A stretch of DNA of 64,000 bases. Source: JANPLN01 sp043757265. GTDB taxonomy: Bacteria > Bdellovibrionota > Bdellovibrionia > Bdellovibrionales > JAGQZY01. This document shows positions 1 to 8,725 of the stretch, piece after piece. The stretch lies in contig JAYUQP010000067.1 of the NCBI GenBank assembly GCA_043757265.1, positions 6,287 through 70,286 on the forward strand, read 5' to 3'. Within the stretch, counting starts at the first letter, position 1, and every line of letters starts with the position of its first letter. The notes beneath the pieces were generated by a model. That model saw only the letters and a program-made list of their open reading frames with translations. It did no database searches and was not told where the DNA came from. The position numbers were made by a program, and so were the translations under genes.

Positions 1-127
1 AAACGATGGATGTGTGGAGGTAAAGTAAAGGTCGCAGAGTACAAAAAAATTACAGCGTGCGAAAGTAACCACGTTAACATCAGTGAGTTAAAAATGGGTT
101 GATAAATACGTGCATTTTTTTGTAAAT

Positions 128-898
128 TTAATACTTCTTGTGTTGGGGCGTAAAAGGAAGTGTTATGATACGTTTCAGCGACAGTTCACTTCGCACTCGC
201 TCAATTCCGAATCGCGTGGTCATATCCGAAGTATTCTCTTTATATGTTCCGCCGAGTCGGTCCCAAAATGAAAAAACTGTGGCAAAGTTCGAGTTTTGTA
301 ACCGCTCTTCGACGTCATGATGTTTACGATGCATAGACGGCGTTACAAATATCCACTGCACATAACGTTCGACCGTTGCTGGGAGTTTAATGTTTGCGTG
401 TTGGAAGAGATTGCAGCCCTGGAAAAGAATTTCAAACAGAAGTACTGCCGAAAATGGAAATCCTAAAAGAGAGATGAGAGAAAGTCTTAAGCCAGCGGAT
501 ATCAGAGTTTCCAAAACGTGAAAGCGAAAGGCTGTAGATGCTTCCAGATGAATTTCGCTATGATGAGGTTCATGCAACCTCCACAGATGGGGGACTTTAT
601 GAAAAAATCTGTGCCCTACATAGCTTGTAAGATCCAAAAATAGAAAAGTATAAATGCAGTTAAAAAAACTCGCAGGAGTTTTCATATCTAAAATAAAAAC
701 GCGAGAAAACATATAAAGAAGTAAAAGCCCAAACGCTCCACTTAGTAGTCCTAGGAAAAGATTCTTTATTGTCGAAGTTCGCGGATGTGCGGCAAACGGA
801 AAGGCGCGCTCAGCACCATAGAAAACCGAAAATAAAACAATCAAGCAAAGTGCTTTATAAGGCATTTGTTTTCTCAAGCGTTTGATTCTTTTCGGCAT
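128..898 (-). CDS. Fatty acid hydroxylase / sterol desaturase family membrane protein
   Basis: A 256-residue multi-pass membrane protein with the histidine clusters of the fatty acid hydroxylase superfamily: HRFFH, then HEPHH a few residues on, and MHRKHH near residue 190. In the family these bind a di-iron centre that hydroxylates or desaturates lipid or sterol-like substrates at the membrane. The substrate cannot be told from sequence. The first residues (KRIKRLRK) are very basic. A second ATG at 865 would shorten the overlap with the upstream gene from 44 to 11 bp, so the start is uncertain. It is the last gene of a run with 855-1586 and 1583-3709, which suggests co-transcription. Confidence 0.85.
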   Translation of the reverse strand: MPKRIKRLRKQMPYKALCLIVLFSVFYGAERAFPFAAHPRTSTIKNLFLGLLSGAFGLLLLYMFSRVFILDMKTPASFFNCIYTFLFLDLTSYVGHRFFHKVPHLWRLHEPHHSEIHLEASTAFRFHVLETLISAGLRLSLISLLGFPFSAVLLFEILFQGCNLFQHANIKLPATVERYVQWIFVTPSMHRKHHDVEERLQNSNFATVFSFWDRLGGTYKENTSDMTTRFGIERVRSELSLKRIITLPFTPQHKKY

Positions 899-1586
899 AT
901 AACAAGATCTCGATTTTTTTGATCCTTGTCACATACTTTGCTTTGGCATCGTCGCCATCAATACTGATCCAAATGCCTGCCACGCGTTTGGGGCTCTCAA
1001 ACTTTTTAATCATCATGATCTTTGATGTGTTGGATTTCGCCATTTCGAAGCTGCCAGATTTTGCACTCGCACCTTCGAATTTCCCCACGACGACATTCTC
1101 CTCGTGGATTAGGTCGCTTTTGATATGCTGCCGCTTCTTTCCAAGAAGATCAGCGCGTTGGGTGACATTGTAAAAGTAGATTTTATCAAGGCCGGAGTTT
1201 TTTGGGGCCATCGAAAAGAACGTTTTTACCCATTGGGGCGCAAACAGCGCCGTCATACCTTCTAGTTTTCTATTGCCTTCGACAATCACTCCGAAACGGA
1301 ACGCGCTGTCCTCTTCAAAAATTTTCCAAACATCCCCTTTGGGCTCGATGATTTGCCCATCAACCTCAATTTCAGCACGAATTTCGGAGATCGTTTTTAT
1401 TCCATTAAAACTGTAAATCAAGGGACTTGCCGAGTCGTGCACTTTGATTTCAATACCCGTCTGGCTGAAGGCAACTGCATTGGGCCTGATATTTCTAAAC
1501 TTCAACTCCTTCCAGTCCTTGACGGAGTCTAGAGGGATAACCAGTGTAGCGAACAACAATATCGAGGACGTATTCTTTGTTATCAA
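855..1586 (-). CDS. Hypothetical exported protein, TTG start coupled to upstream stop
   Basis: An unrecognised protein of about 243 residues with a hydrophobic N-terminal stretch (ILLFATLVIPL) that could be a signal peptide or anchor. The reading frame extends upstream to an ATG at 1631. However, a strong ribosome binding site (GGAGG) lies 6 bases before a TTG at 1586, and that TTG overlaps the TGA stop of the upstream oxidoreductase, as expected for translational coupling. The body is rich in beta-type segments with no cysteine pairs or known motif. It lies between a VTT-FAD oxidoreductase and a lipid hydroxylase-like gene, so a role in membrane lipid or redox chemistry is possible but not shown. 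Confidence 0.7.
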   Translation of the reverse strand: MITKNTSSILLFATLVIPLDSVKDWKELKFRNIRPNAVAFSQTGIEIKVHDSASPLIYSFNGIKTISEIRAEIEVDGQIIEPKGDVWKIFEEDSAFRFGVIVEGNRKLEGMTALFAPQWVKTFFSMAPKNSGLDKIYFYNVTQRADLLGKKRQHIKSDLIHEENVVVGKFEGASAKSGSFEMAKSNTSKIMMIKKFESPKRVAGIWISIDGDDAKAKYVTRIKKIEILLYAEKNQTLEKTNAL

Positions 1587-3709
1587 GAGCGCCTCCACGC
1601 GTGGTAGCGTTTTAAAAATCTGAGGCCCCATGGGGGAACGTTCGAAGTCTGCCAGCGACCGGCGGCAAACTTATTTGCTTCCGCCCAGGTGGGATAGGCA
1701 TGGGTTGTGGCCAAAATCTTTTTCAGACCTAAGCGGTGCTTCATCGCCAGTACGATTTCACTGATGGACTCTCCTGCATGCGCCGCCACGAAAGTTGCAC
1801 CTAAAATCTGATCCGAATTTTTGCCGGTGATAAATTTAACAAAGCCGTTTTCCTCACCTTCGCAGATCGCGCGGTCGAGTTCCGAGATGGAGTACTTGGT
1901 CACCTCAGCGTCAGCCATCTGTGCTCGCGCTTCGGCTTCGGTGAGTCCCACCTGTGCGATCTCGGGCGACGTGAACACCACCTGTGGCATCACTCGGTAA
2001 TCAGCTGCAAATTGTTTGAACGGGCGAAGAAGACCGTTTAGCGTGGCATACCATGCCTGATGAGCGGCTGCATGAGTGAGTTGAAATGGCCCCGCACAGT
2101 CGCCGCAAACAAAAATATTTGGAAAGCGTGTGGCTAAAAACTTATCATGCGCGATAAAACCTTTTTCGTCTAAAGTGATGCCGAGTTTTTCAAGTCCTAA
2201 ACCAGCGGTTCGCGCCCGTCTGCCAATTGCAAACAGCACCTGATCAAAATGAATAGCTTCTGTTTGTTCTTTTTCATCGAGCACGATTGCAAAGTTGTTT
2301 TCCTCAATTCTGACAAGTTCAGTATTCAGTTTAAGGACGACGCCCTCCTGAGTTAAAATTTGCTCTAACATCAAGGACACTTCGGGCTCAGAACTATTTA
2401 ATATCTTTGGTGATTTATCTATCAATGTCACCAGGCTTCCTAATCGGCAAAATGCTTGAGCAAGCTCACAGCCGATGGCACCGGCACCAACGATCAGCAA
2501 TGTTTTCGGTTGTTCTTTCAGTGTCCACAAATTCTCACTGGTTAAATAGGTTTTCAGACCAGACACTGCTGGGACGATGGGCTCCGCACCGGAGGCAATA
2601 ACTATGTTTTTGGTCGTTAATACTCGATCGCCGCATTTCACTTCAAACGGTGAAAGGATTTCTGCGTCGCCCGAAAAACATTCAACACCCCGCTGCGTGT
2701 ACCGTTCGCGAGAATCGTTAGGTGCTATTTTTGCTATCACCGAATGCACGCGCTCCATAATTTTCGCAAAAGAAACAGAAACTGCTGTGTTAGATACTCC
2801 AAAATCCTGCGCCTTGCGAACTGCATGGGCCATTTTAGCAGAAGCGATAAAGGCTTTACTTGGCACACAGCCAGAGTTCAGGCAGTCGCCTCCCATTTTA
2901 TCTTTTTCGATGAGCGCGACTTTGGCTTTTACAGTCGCCGCAATGTAGGAGCTTACTAGCCCCGCCGAGCCTGCTCCGATAACTACGGTGTTGTAATCGA
3001 AGCGTTTCGGTTTTTTGTACGCTTTGTATATATTTACCTGCCGAAAATATTCCATGGCGGCCTTACCAAACCACGGTAGTGCTGCCAAACCGAAAAGTGC
3101 GAGTGTGACCTCCACGGTCACCACGTCGGACAATGAAGTGAGTTCGGAGATATTGCGACCGGCATAAACATAGGCCACCGTACCTGGCAGCATCCCTAAC
3201 TGGCTAATCCAAAAAAAACGAAATGCAGATATCGAAGTAAGCCCCATCACCATGTTCACCATAAAAAACGGCACAACTGGTGCCAGTCGCAAACTTAGCA
3301 AATAATATGTGCCGTCGGCCTCCATGCCATCGTTGATCTTTTTAAAAAACATGGAGTACTTTTTTTGCACGGTATCTTTGAATAATAACCGAGTCCCTAG
3401 AAACGCCAGTGTGGCACCAATAGTACTAACAACAGACACGAGTATCGACCCCACAATCACCCCAAAGAGAGCTCCCGCTAGAAGCGTAAGAACCGAGGCA
3501 CCAGGAAACGAAAGCGCGGTGGTGATAATGTAGATGAGTGAAAACATCAACACACTGATTGCAAAGTGTTCTTGCACAATAATTTTTAAAGACGCCAACT
3601 GCACTTGCGTACTACTTAGCGAAAGAAAGCTTGGGCCTGCCTTGTAATAAAAAGCAACCAGTACGATCCCAGCTACAAACAACATCCAGTTTCGTTTATT
3701 ATTTAGCAT
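1583..3709 (-). CDS. Fusion of VTT/TVP38 membrane domain and FAD-dependent disulfide oxidoreductase
   Basis: A 708-residue two-part protein. Residues 1 to about 235 form a multi-pass VTT (SNARE-associated/TVP38/DedA-like) domain. From about 240 a class I pyridine nucleotide-disulfide oxidoreductase begins. It has the FAD motif GAGSAG, the redox-active pair in GGDCLNSGCVPSK, a second nucleotide-binding motif GAGAIGCELAQ, and the C-terminal dimer-interface HAYPTWAE, where the His-x-x-Pro-Thr resembles lipoamide dehydrogenase and mercuric reductase. No N-terminal HMA domain or terminal cysteine pair of true MerA is present, so mercury reduction is unlikely. The fusion suggests a membrane-tethered electron transfer role. 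GGAAAAG before the ATG serves as ribosome binding site. It is divergent from the DUF21 gene. Confidence 0.9.
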   Translation of the reverse strand: MLNNKRNWMLFVAGIVLVAFYYKAGPSFLSLSSTQVQLASLKIIVQEHFAISVLMFSLIYIITTALSFPGASVLTLLAGALFGVIVGSILVSVVSTIGATLAFLGTRLLFKDTVQKKYSMFFKKINDGMEADGTYYLLSLRLAPVVPFFMVNMVMGLTSISAFRFFWISQLGMLPGTVAYVYAGRNISELTSLSDVVTVEVTLALFGLAALPWFGKAAMEYFRQVNIYKAYKKPKRFDYNTVVIGAGSAGLVSSYIAATVKAKVALIEKDKMGGDCLNSGCVPSKAFIASAKMAHAVRKAQDFGVSNTAVSVSFAKIMERVHSVIAKIAPNDSRERYTQRGVECFSGDAEILSPFEVKCGDRVLTTKNIVIASGAEPIVPAVSGLKTYLTSENLWTLKEQPKTLLIVGAGAIGCELAQAFCRLGSLVTLIDKSPKILNSSEPEVSLMLEQILTQEGVVLKLNTELVRIEENNFAIVLDEKEQTEAIHFDQVLFAIGRRARTAGLGLEKLGITLDEKGFIAHDKFLATRFPNIFVCGDCAGPFQLTHAAAHQAWYATLNGLLRPFKQFAADYRVMPQVVFTSPEIAQVGLTEAEARAQMADAEVTKYSISELDRAICEGEENGFVKFITGKNSDQILGATFVAAHAGESISEIVLAMKHRLGLKKILATTHAYPTWAEANKFAAGRWQTSNVPPWGLRFLKRYHAWRRS

Positions 3710-3791
3710 CTTTTCCGTTCTCTTGATTTGTGCGACAAAAATTCATGTTATCCAGTTGCATTTTGATGTCAACTCGCTAGAATCACAGCCA

Positions 3792-4832
3792 ATGGAAGAG
3801 ATTTTAGTTATCTGTACGTGTCTTGCGTTAAACGCTGTCTTCGCAGCTTATGAAATGGCCTTTGTTTCGGTGCCGAAACCTGAGCTTCGCAGCGTAGCCC
3901 GAAAAGGCAATTTTTCGGCAAAAAAACTTTTAAAGTTACGAGAAAATCCAGAGCGTTCACTGTCTGTAATTCAAGTTGGAATCACTCTCGTCGGTGCCAT
4001 TGCCGCTGCCGTTGGAGGAGCTGGTGCCTCTGATCGTTTAGAGCCTTATTTAATAAGCGAATTTGGAATGGTTCCTCTACACGCCGAAATCTTAGCGGTC
4101 ATTGCTGTTGTTCTACCGCTCACCTATCTTAATGTGGTCATAGGTGAACTTGTTCCTAAAACTTTAGCGTTACGAAATCCAATGAAGATTGTTTTAACCG
4201 GTGCAAAAGTTTTATTTATCGCCGATAAAATTCTCTCGCCAGTCGTTACCGGACTTGAATGGTCGACGAAAATTTTGCTCAAAATCTTTTTTCGTAAAAA
4301 ATCAATCCCCGAACCCTCAACTCTCATTTCAATTGAAATTGATGCGCTCTCCCCCACACATCAAGCGCTTATGTTGAACATGGCACAGATTGAAAATAAA
4401 AAAATCACAGACGCCCTTGTTTCGTGGACTAAAACAAACTTCGTAAATAAACAAGACACGATAGCCGTAGTTTTTCAGGCCGTCCTGCAATCTGGGCACA
4501 CTCGGTTGCCCGTTTTAGATGAAAACAAAGTAATTGGTATTCTACATACCAAAGAGTTCATCGCCTACCGCGAGTCTGGAGAAACAAACTGGGCTGTGAT
4601 CATTCGACCGACCATGCACGTGTACGGCACCGACTCTGTGTTGCGAACTATGCGGATGATGCAAGATAAAAAAAGCCACATGGCTATTGTGATCAATGAA
4701 GTCAGGCAAATTTTAGGCGTTGTGACACTGGAAGATCTCATCGAAGAGGTCATCGGCGATATTTACGATGAAGACGATGATGGGAAAATACGCAAAATTT
4801 ATGCCGCAAAAGCAAAAGGCCGCTTTATTTAG
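3792..4832 (+). CDS. DUF21/CNNM-type membrane protein with CBS domains (CorC/HlyC family)
   Basis: A 346-residue protein counted from the ATG at 3792. The frame is open from 3723, but the extra residues lack membrane character. The N-terminal DUF21 region has about four hydrophobic helices, including the EMAFVS stretch typical of this family. After it comes a CBS pair (about residues 210-340), ending in VVTLEDLIEEVIGDIYDEDD, a hallmark of CNNM/CorC proteins. Family members are linked to magnesium or cobalt transport, and the old 'hemolysin' label is not supported. The C-terminal CorC_HlyC domain found in longer members is missing. The stop lies in the loop of a terminator hairpin. Confidence 0.88.
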   Translation: MEEILVICTCLALNAVFAAYEMAFVSVPKPELRSVARKGNFSAKKLLKLRENPERSLSVIQVGITLVGAIAAAVGGAGASDRLEPYLISEFGMVPLHAEILAVIAVVLPLTYLNVVIGELVPKTLALRNPMKIVLTGAKVLFIADKILSPVVTGLEWSTKILLKIFFRKKSIPEPSTLISIEIDALSPTHQALMLNMAQIENKKITDALVSWTKTNFVNKQDTIAVVFQAVLQSGHTRLPVLDENKVIGILHTKEFIAYRESGETNWAVIIRPTMHVYGTDSVLRTMRMMQDKKSHMAIVINEVRQILGVVTLEDLIEEVIGDIYDEDDDGKIRKIYAAKAKGRFI

Positions 4833-4844
4833 GAAGCGGCCTTT
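4815..4844 (+). terminator. Bidirectional intrinsic terminator
   Basis: A perfect 11-bp inverted repeat (AAAGGCCGCTT / AAGCGGCCTTT) with an 8-base loop that contains the stop codon of the DUF21/CBS gene. It sits between two convergent genes, and both flanks carry A/T runs, so it can end transcription from either side. Confidence 0.75.
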
Positions 4845-4878
4845 GCGACTAATCTTTTGAAATTAACTTACTACTTAC

Positions 4879-5130
4879 TTAAGCTAGACGCTTTTTGCTG
4901 ATGACCATACGGTAAACTGCAAGAATTAAAATTGCACCCACAACAGAGGCAATAAACCCAGCAGCTTCCATGTCGTTGTACCAACCCATGTTTCGCCCTA
5001 AAAGATTGGCGACGAACGCCCCGGCGATACCTAGTAGTATTGTTACAATCCAACCGCCTGGATCTCGTCCCGGCATAATTGCTTTTGCAACTAGTCCTAC
5101 TATTAATCCGATAAATACTGTCCAAATCAT
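4879..5130 (-). CDS. GlsB/YeaQ/YmgE family small membrane protein
   Basis: An 83-residue protein made almost entirely of three hydrophobic helices. It carries the family signature GLIVGLVAKAIMPG followed by DPGGW near the N-terminus. This family ('transglycosylase-associated protein') is often stress-induced and sits in the inner membrane; its molecular function is not established. A ribosome binding site (AAGGAGC) lies just upstream of the ATG. It is a single gene, convergent with the DUF21/CBS gene. Confidence 0.9.
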   Translation of the reverse strand: MIWTVFIGLIVGLVAKAIMPGRDPGGWIVTILLGIAGAFVANLLGRNMGWYNDMEAAGFIASVVGAILILAVYRMVISKKRLA

Positions 5131-5324
5131 ATTTGCTCCTTTGTGAATGTCTAAGGCACAAGCCCTGAATAGATAAAGTGCACTAATAATGCCAAGTTAT
5201 TTTACTACCTACAAGCATCTTACAGCAGTTTAGCAAAACCTCAGTAAGCCCAATGTTCAAATTTGCCCCGAGCTTATGAGTTCTTGAACGTGCACGATTT
5301 TTACAATGCGAATCTGCCTTATTA

Positions 5325-5516
5325 TTAACCATAAGCCTTATCGAACTGAAATCCGCGCATCTTTCCCTCTTCGGAAGTAAACCGAAGTTGAATGGGGTTG
5401 CAGCACACTTCACAATCCTCGATGTAAACCTGTTCACCATCAGTTGAAAGATCTAGCAGCATTGAGATTTTTTCGAGGCAATATGGACATTTAAAAAACT
5501 TTTCGATTTCTTCCAT
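5325..5516 (-). CDS. CPXCG-motif cysteine-rich small protein
   Basis: A 63-residue soluble protein with two paired-cysteine motifs: CPYC near residue 10, and CEVCC near residue 36. These probably form a small zinc ribbon. It matches the CPXCG-motif cysteine-rich family found widely in proteobacteria. The function is unknown. The start MEEIEKFFKCPYC is typical. It follows the RND permease stop region but is transcribed separately. The roughly 190 bases between it and the GlsB gene hold no recognisable feature. Confidence 0.82.
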   Translation of the reverse strand: MEEIEKFFKCPYCLEKISMLLDLSTDGEQVYIEDCEVCCNPIQLRFTSEEGKMRGFQFDKAYG

Positions 5517-5554
5517 AGATTATCCTTACAAAAACGCGTCTGAAATTTCCTACG

Positions 5555-8500
5555 TCAGTTCGCTTCGTCAGATGTCTCCGATTTTGGGTTGTTGAGTTTT
5601 CTCAAGAATATTTTTGCCAAACGATTTGCCGGAAAACGTTTTTCGATCCATTCACGAAAGCCATCAATAAATAAGAACGCGGCTGGGATTACCACAAGAG
5701 TTAACAGTGTGGATGTAACGGTGCCACCTATCAAACCCACTCCCATGCTGGTGCGCTGACTGGAGGCCTCGTTAAGACCGATAGCAAGCGGCAAAGTTCC
5801 TGCAATCAACGCGACTGATGTCATAAGAATTGGTCGCAATCGGGTTTTTCCGGCAGCGATGATTGCCGAAATTCGATCTTGCCCATTTTCCATTGCATTT
5901 TTAGCAAAATCCACTAACAGAATCGAATTTTTAGCGGCCACACCCAGGAGCATAAAGATTCCTAAAAACGCAAAAAGGTTCAGCGACTCGCCTGCCACAA
6001 GCAGTCCAACGAAGGCGCCGCCAAGTGCAAGTGGAAGTGCGAGCATAATTGTTAGTGGCGTTACAAAAGACTCATAAAGACTCGCCAACACCATATAAAT
6101 AAAAATGATCGCAAACATCAACGCCACACCGAGTGATGACCCCATTTCTTGATTGCTCTCCGAGTCGCCCACGTAAAGGTAGCTCATCCCGGTTGGGAGT
6201 TTTAAATCTCCGTCGCTTAAACGTTTTGATGTTCTAGCCATAACTGCATTTAAATCCCCTCCGGCTCGAATGTCTGCACTGACTAAGATTTTTCGCGACC
6301 GATCTTGACGATCAATATTGGCCGGCCCGATCACGTCATTAAGCGTGGTCACATTTCGTAATTTGACTAACCGTTGATTGATGTTTGGAACGTAGGTTTC
6401 AAGATAGGAATCACGCAAATTTCTTTGATCCTCTTGCAAACGCACACGAATGTCATACTCTTCGCCCAATTCGCGAAACTTTGCAGCCTTCACGCCTTCG
6501 ACCTGGGCGCGAAGCTCGGCACCGATGGAACGCGAATTGATCCCCAAACTTTCTGAGGCTTCCATTCGCGGGCGAAACTGCAGTTCCGGCTTGCCCGCTC
6601 GGTTTGAACTATCCACTTCCTTAAGATCTGTTTCTTTTTTTAATTCATCGACTAACTTTTTAGCCACTTCCTCCAGCGCCTTTTGGTCGTTTCCCAAAAG
6701 TGCCAATGTAAAAGGCCGTGTCATAGCTCCGCCTGTTGGATCGTAATCTTTCACCTGGATTTTTACATCGGTATAACCTTTGAGCTGATCACGCACACGG
6801 TCTTTCATTGCGGAGGTGTTCACTGTGCGATTTTTAAAATCAATCATACGTATGTAGCAACTTGCCGTCTGCGGCTCACCGTTAGAGCCACCTACAGTTA
6901 AACTCGTCAGTTCGATTTCTTTATTTTGGCGAACACCCCCATCAATCTCTTCGGCTACTCTCGACATCTCTTCGAGGTTCGTTCCGGGAGGTAGTTCCAT
7001 ATCGACAACAAATTCACCGTTGTCCTGTGGAGGAATAAAGGTTCCTGGAATAAAGAGCACGGTCGACATACAAAGCACAAAAACTACCAATGCAAGTATG
7101 AGCACCGTAATCGGCCGTTTGACAACTTTATGCAAAAGCCTTTCGTAATAATGCTCCAGCCCACTTTGCATTTTTTCAAAACGACTTAGTACCGGCTGTG
7201 TGAGGCGATCCCATAATCCTCCAGATGGCTTTTGCGAATGTGGCGCGCCCGCAAAATAGGCCGACAGCATCGGCGCCACCGTGAGCGCATCAAACAGTGA
7301 AATCACCATTGCAAAACACACCGTCAAACCAAACTGCCTCAAGAATTGACCAACAATGCCCGCAGTGAACGCCACTGGCGCAAACACTGCAATCACCACG
7401 AGTGTGGTTGCGATGACCGCCAACTGCACCTCTTTTGTACCTTCCACAGACGCCGTGAATGGATCCTCGCCCAGCTCAAGCCGTCGGAAAATATTTTCAC
7501 GCACAACAATGGCATCATCAACGAGAAGACCCACCGCTAAAACCAGCGCAGTCAACGTCACTATATTGATCGAAAAGTCGTACATCGCCATTAAAATGAA
7601 TGCGCCGATGATGGAGTTTGGAAGAGCAAGCGCTGTGATTATCGTCGAGCGCACACTGCCTAAAAAGAAATACACGATCAAAATCGTCAGTAAAATTCCG
7701 AGAAAAATAGTCTCTTTAACGTCGAAAATATTAGCATCAATTTCGCGGCTGCCATCCTGAATGTATCTCAACTTTACATCGACACCCGCCGTCTTTAAAC
7801 TCTCTTCAATTTTTGGCAGTTTAAGTTTTACTCCGCGCACCACTTCAATAGTGTTTGTGCGCGATTGTTTGTAGATGTCGACAAAAAGCGATTTTTTTCC
7901 GTTGACGAAGGCTCGGCGCTTTTCGTCTTGCAGGGAATCTTTGACAACTCCCACGTCTGCCACCCGCACCGAAGAGTCATTGAAAAATAACGATAAAATA
8001 GTGTTTGATATGTCTTTCAGATTGACGAACTCGCCAACACTCTTAAACACCGTCTCTTTAGCAGCCTCGTTGATTTTACCAGCGGGAATATTCTCGCCCG
8101 TCATTCCCAGCTGCATTGCCACTTGCCCCGCCGAAACCTGCCGTTCTTTTAATTTTTCGCGATCCAGCTGTACATGGATTTCTCGCTTGCGGCCCCCGGT
8201 AATCGACACGAGGCCAACGTCTTTAACCTGTTGCAATTGCGCTTTGATTTTTTTATCAACAAGATCGTACAGTTTGCCATCTTCAAGATCGGCCTCAACA
8301 GCAATACGCAGCACGGGCGTATCGGAAGGATCGATTCTTCGAATCACCGGCTCTTCAGTTTCTGTCGGAATTTTAGTTTTGACGAGCGCCACTTTGTCGC
8401 GCACCTGTTGCTCGGCAAACTTAATATCGGTTTCTAGAGTGAATTCTGCAATCACTTGGCTAAAGCCTTCTTGACTCGTGGAGGTCAAACGCTTCAGTCC

Positions 8501-8725
8501 CGAGATAGTTGAGACTTCATCCTCGACCGGTTTTGTAATCAGAGTCTCTATCTCCGTTGGACCTGCTCCAGGATAAACCGTTGTCACGGTAATGATCGGG
8601 AAGTTCACGTCGGGAAACAAATCCACAGGGATTTTATAAATAGCGGCTGTTCCCACAACCAGCATCATGGCTATAATACACGAAATAAAAATGGGCCGTT
8701 TGATGGACAGTTCTGCTAAACTCAC
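5555..8725 (-). CDS. RND efflux permease (AcrB/HAE1-like)
   Basis: A full-length 1056-residue inner-membrane resistance-nodulation-division transporter. It has the typical N-terminus (SIKRPIF...VDLFPDVNFP) and two repeats of six helices with large periplasmic loops. The proton-relay residues are present: the Asp pair in GLLVDDAIVV of helix 4 and the Lys in GVAAKNSILLVDF of helix 10. It should use the proton gradient to expel amphiphilic compounds from the periplasm. Its start overlaps the stop of the TolC-like gene upstream by four bases (ATGA), so the two are made together. No periplasmic adaptor gene is adjacent, which is unusual for such a pump. Confidence 0.93.
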   Translation of the reverse strand: MSLAELSIKRPIFISCIIAMMLVVGTAAIYKIPVDLFPDVNFPIITVTTVYPGAGPTEIETLITKPVEDEVSTISGLKRLTSTSQEGFSQVIAEFTLETDIKFAEQQVRDKVALVKTKIPTETEEPVIRRIDPSDTPVLRIAVEADLEDGKLYDLVDKKIKAQLQQVKDVGLVSITGGRKREIHVQLDREKLKERQVSAGQVAMQLGMTGENIPAGKINEAAKETVFKSVGEFVNLKDISNTILSLFFNDSSVRVADVGVVKDSLQDEKRRAFVNGKKSLFVDIYKQSRTNTIEVVRGVKLKLPKIEESLKTAGVDVKLRYIQDGSREIDANIFDVKETIFLGILLTILIVYFFLGSVRSTIITALALPNSIIGAFILMAMYDFSINIVTLTALVLAVGLLVDDAIVVRENIFRRLELGEDPFTASVEGTKEVQLAVIATTLVVIAVFAPVAFTAGIVGQFLRQFGLTVCFAMVISLFDALTVAPMLSAYFAGAPHSQKPSGGLWDRLTQPVLSRFEKMQSGLEHYYERLLHKVVKRPITVLILALVVFVLCMSTVLFIPGTFIPPQDNGEFVVDMELPPGTNLEEMSRVAEEIDGGVRQNKEIELTSLTVGGSNGEPQTASCYIRMIDFKNRTVNTSAMKDRVRDQLKGYTDVKIQVKDYDPTGGAMTRPFTLALLGNDQKALEEVAKKLVDELKKETDLKEVDSSNRAGKPELQFRPRMEASESLGINSRSIGAELRAQVEGVKAAKFRELGEEYDIRVRLQEDQRNLRDSYLETYVPNINQRLVKLRNVTTLNDVIGPANIDRQDRSRKILVSADIRAGGDLNAVMARTSKRLSDGDLKLPTGMSYLYVGDSESNQEMGSSLGVALMFAIIFIYMVLASLYESFVTPLTIMLALPLALGGAFVGLLVAGESLNLFAFLGIFMLLGVAAKNSILLVDFAKNAMENGQDRISAIIAAGKTRLRPILMTSVALIAGTLPLAIGLNEASSQRTSMGVGLIGGTVTSTLLTLVVIPAAFLFIDGFREWIEKRFPANRLAKIFLRKLNNPKSETSDEAN

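Noticed and set aside
1583..3709. Mercuric reductase (merA)
   Set aside because: The oxidoreductase half lacks the N-terminal metal-binding domain and the C-terminal cysteine pair of MerA, and no other mer gene is near.
7356..8474. Plus-strand open frames inside the RND permease gene
   Set aside because: They are antisense shadows of a highly conserved coding region, with no initiation signals.
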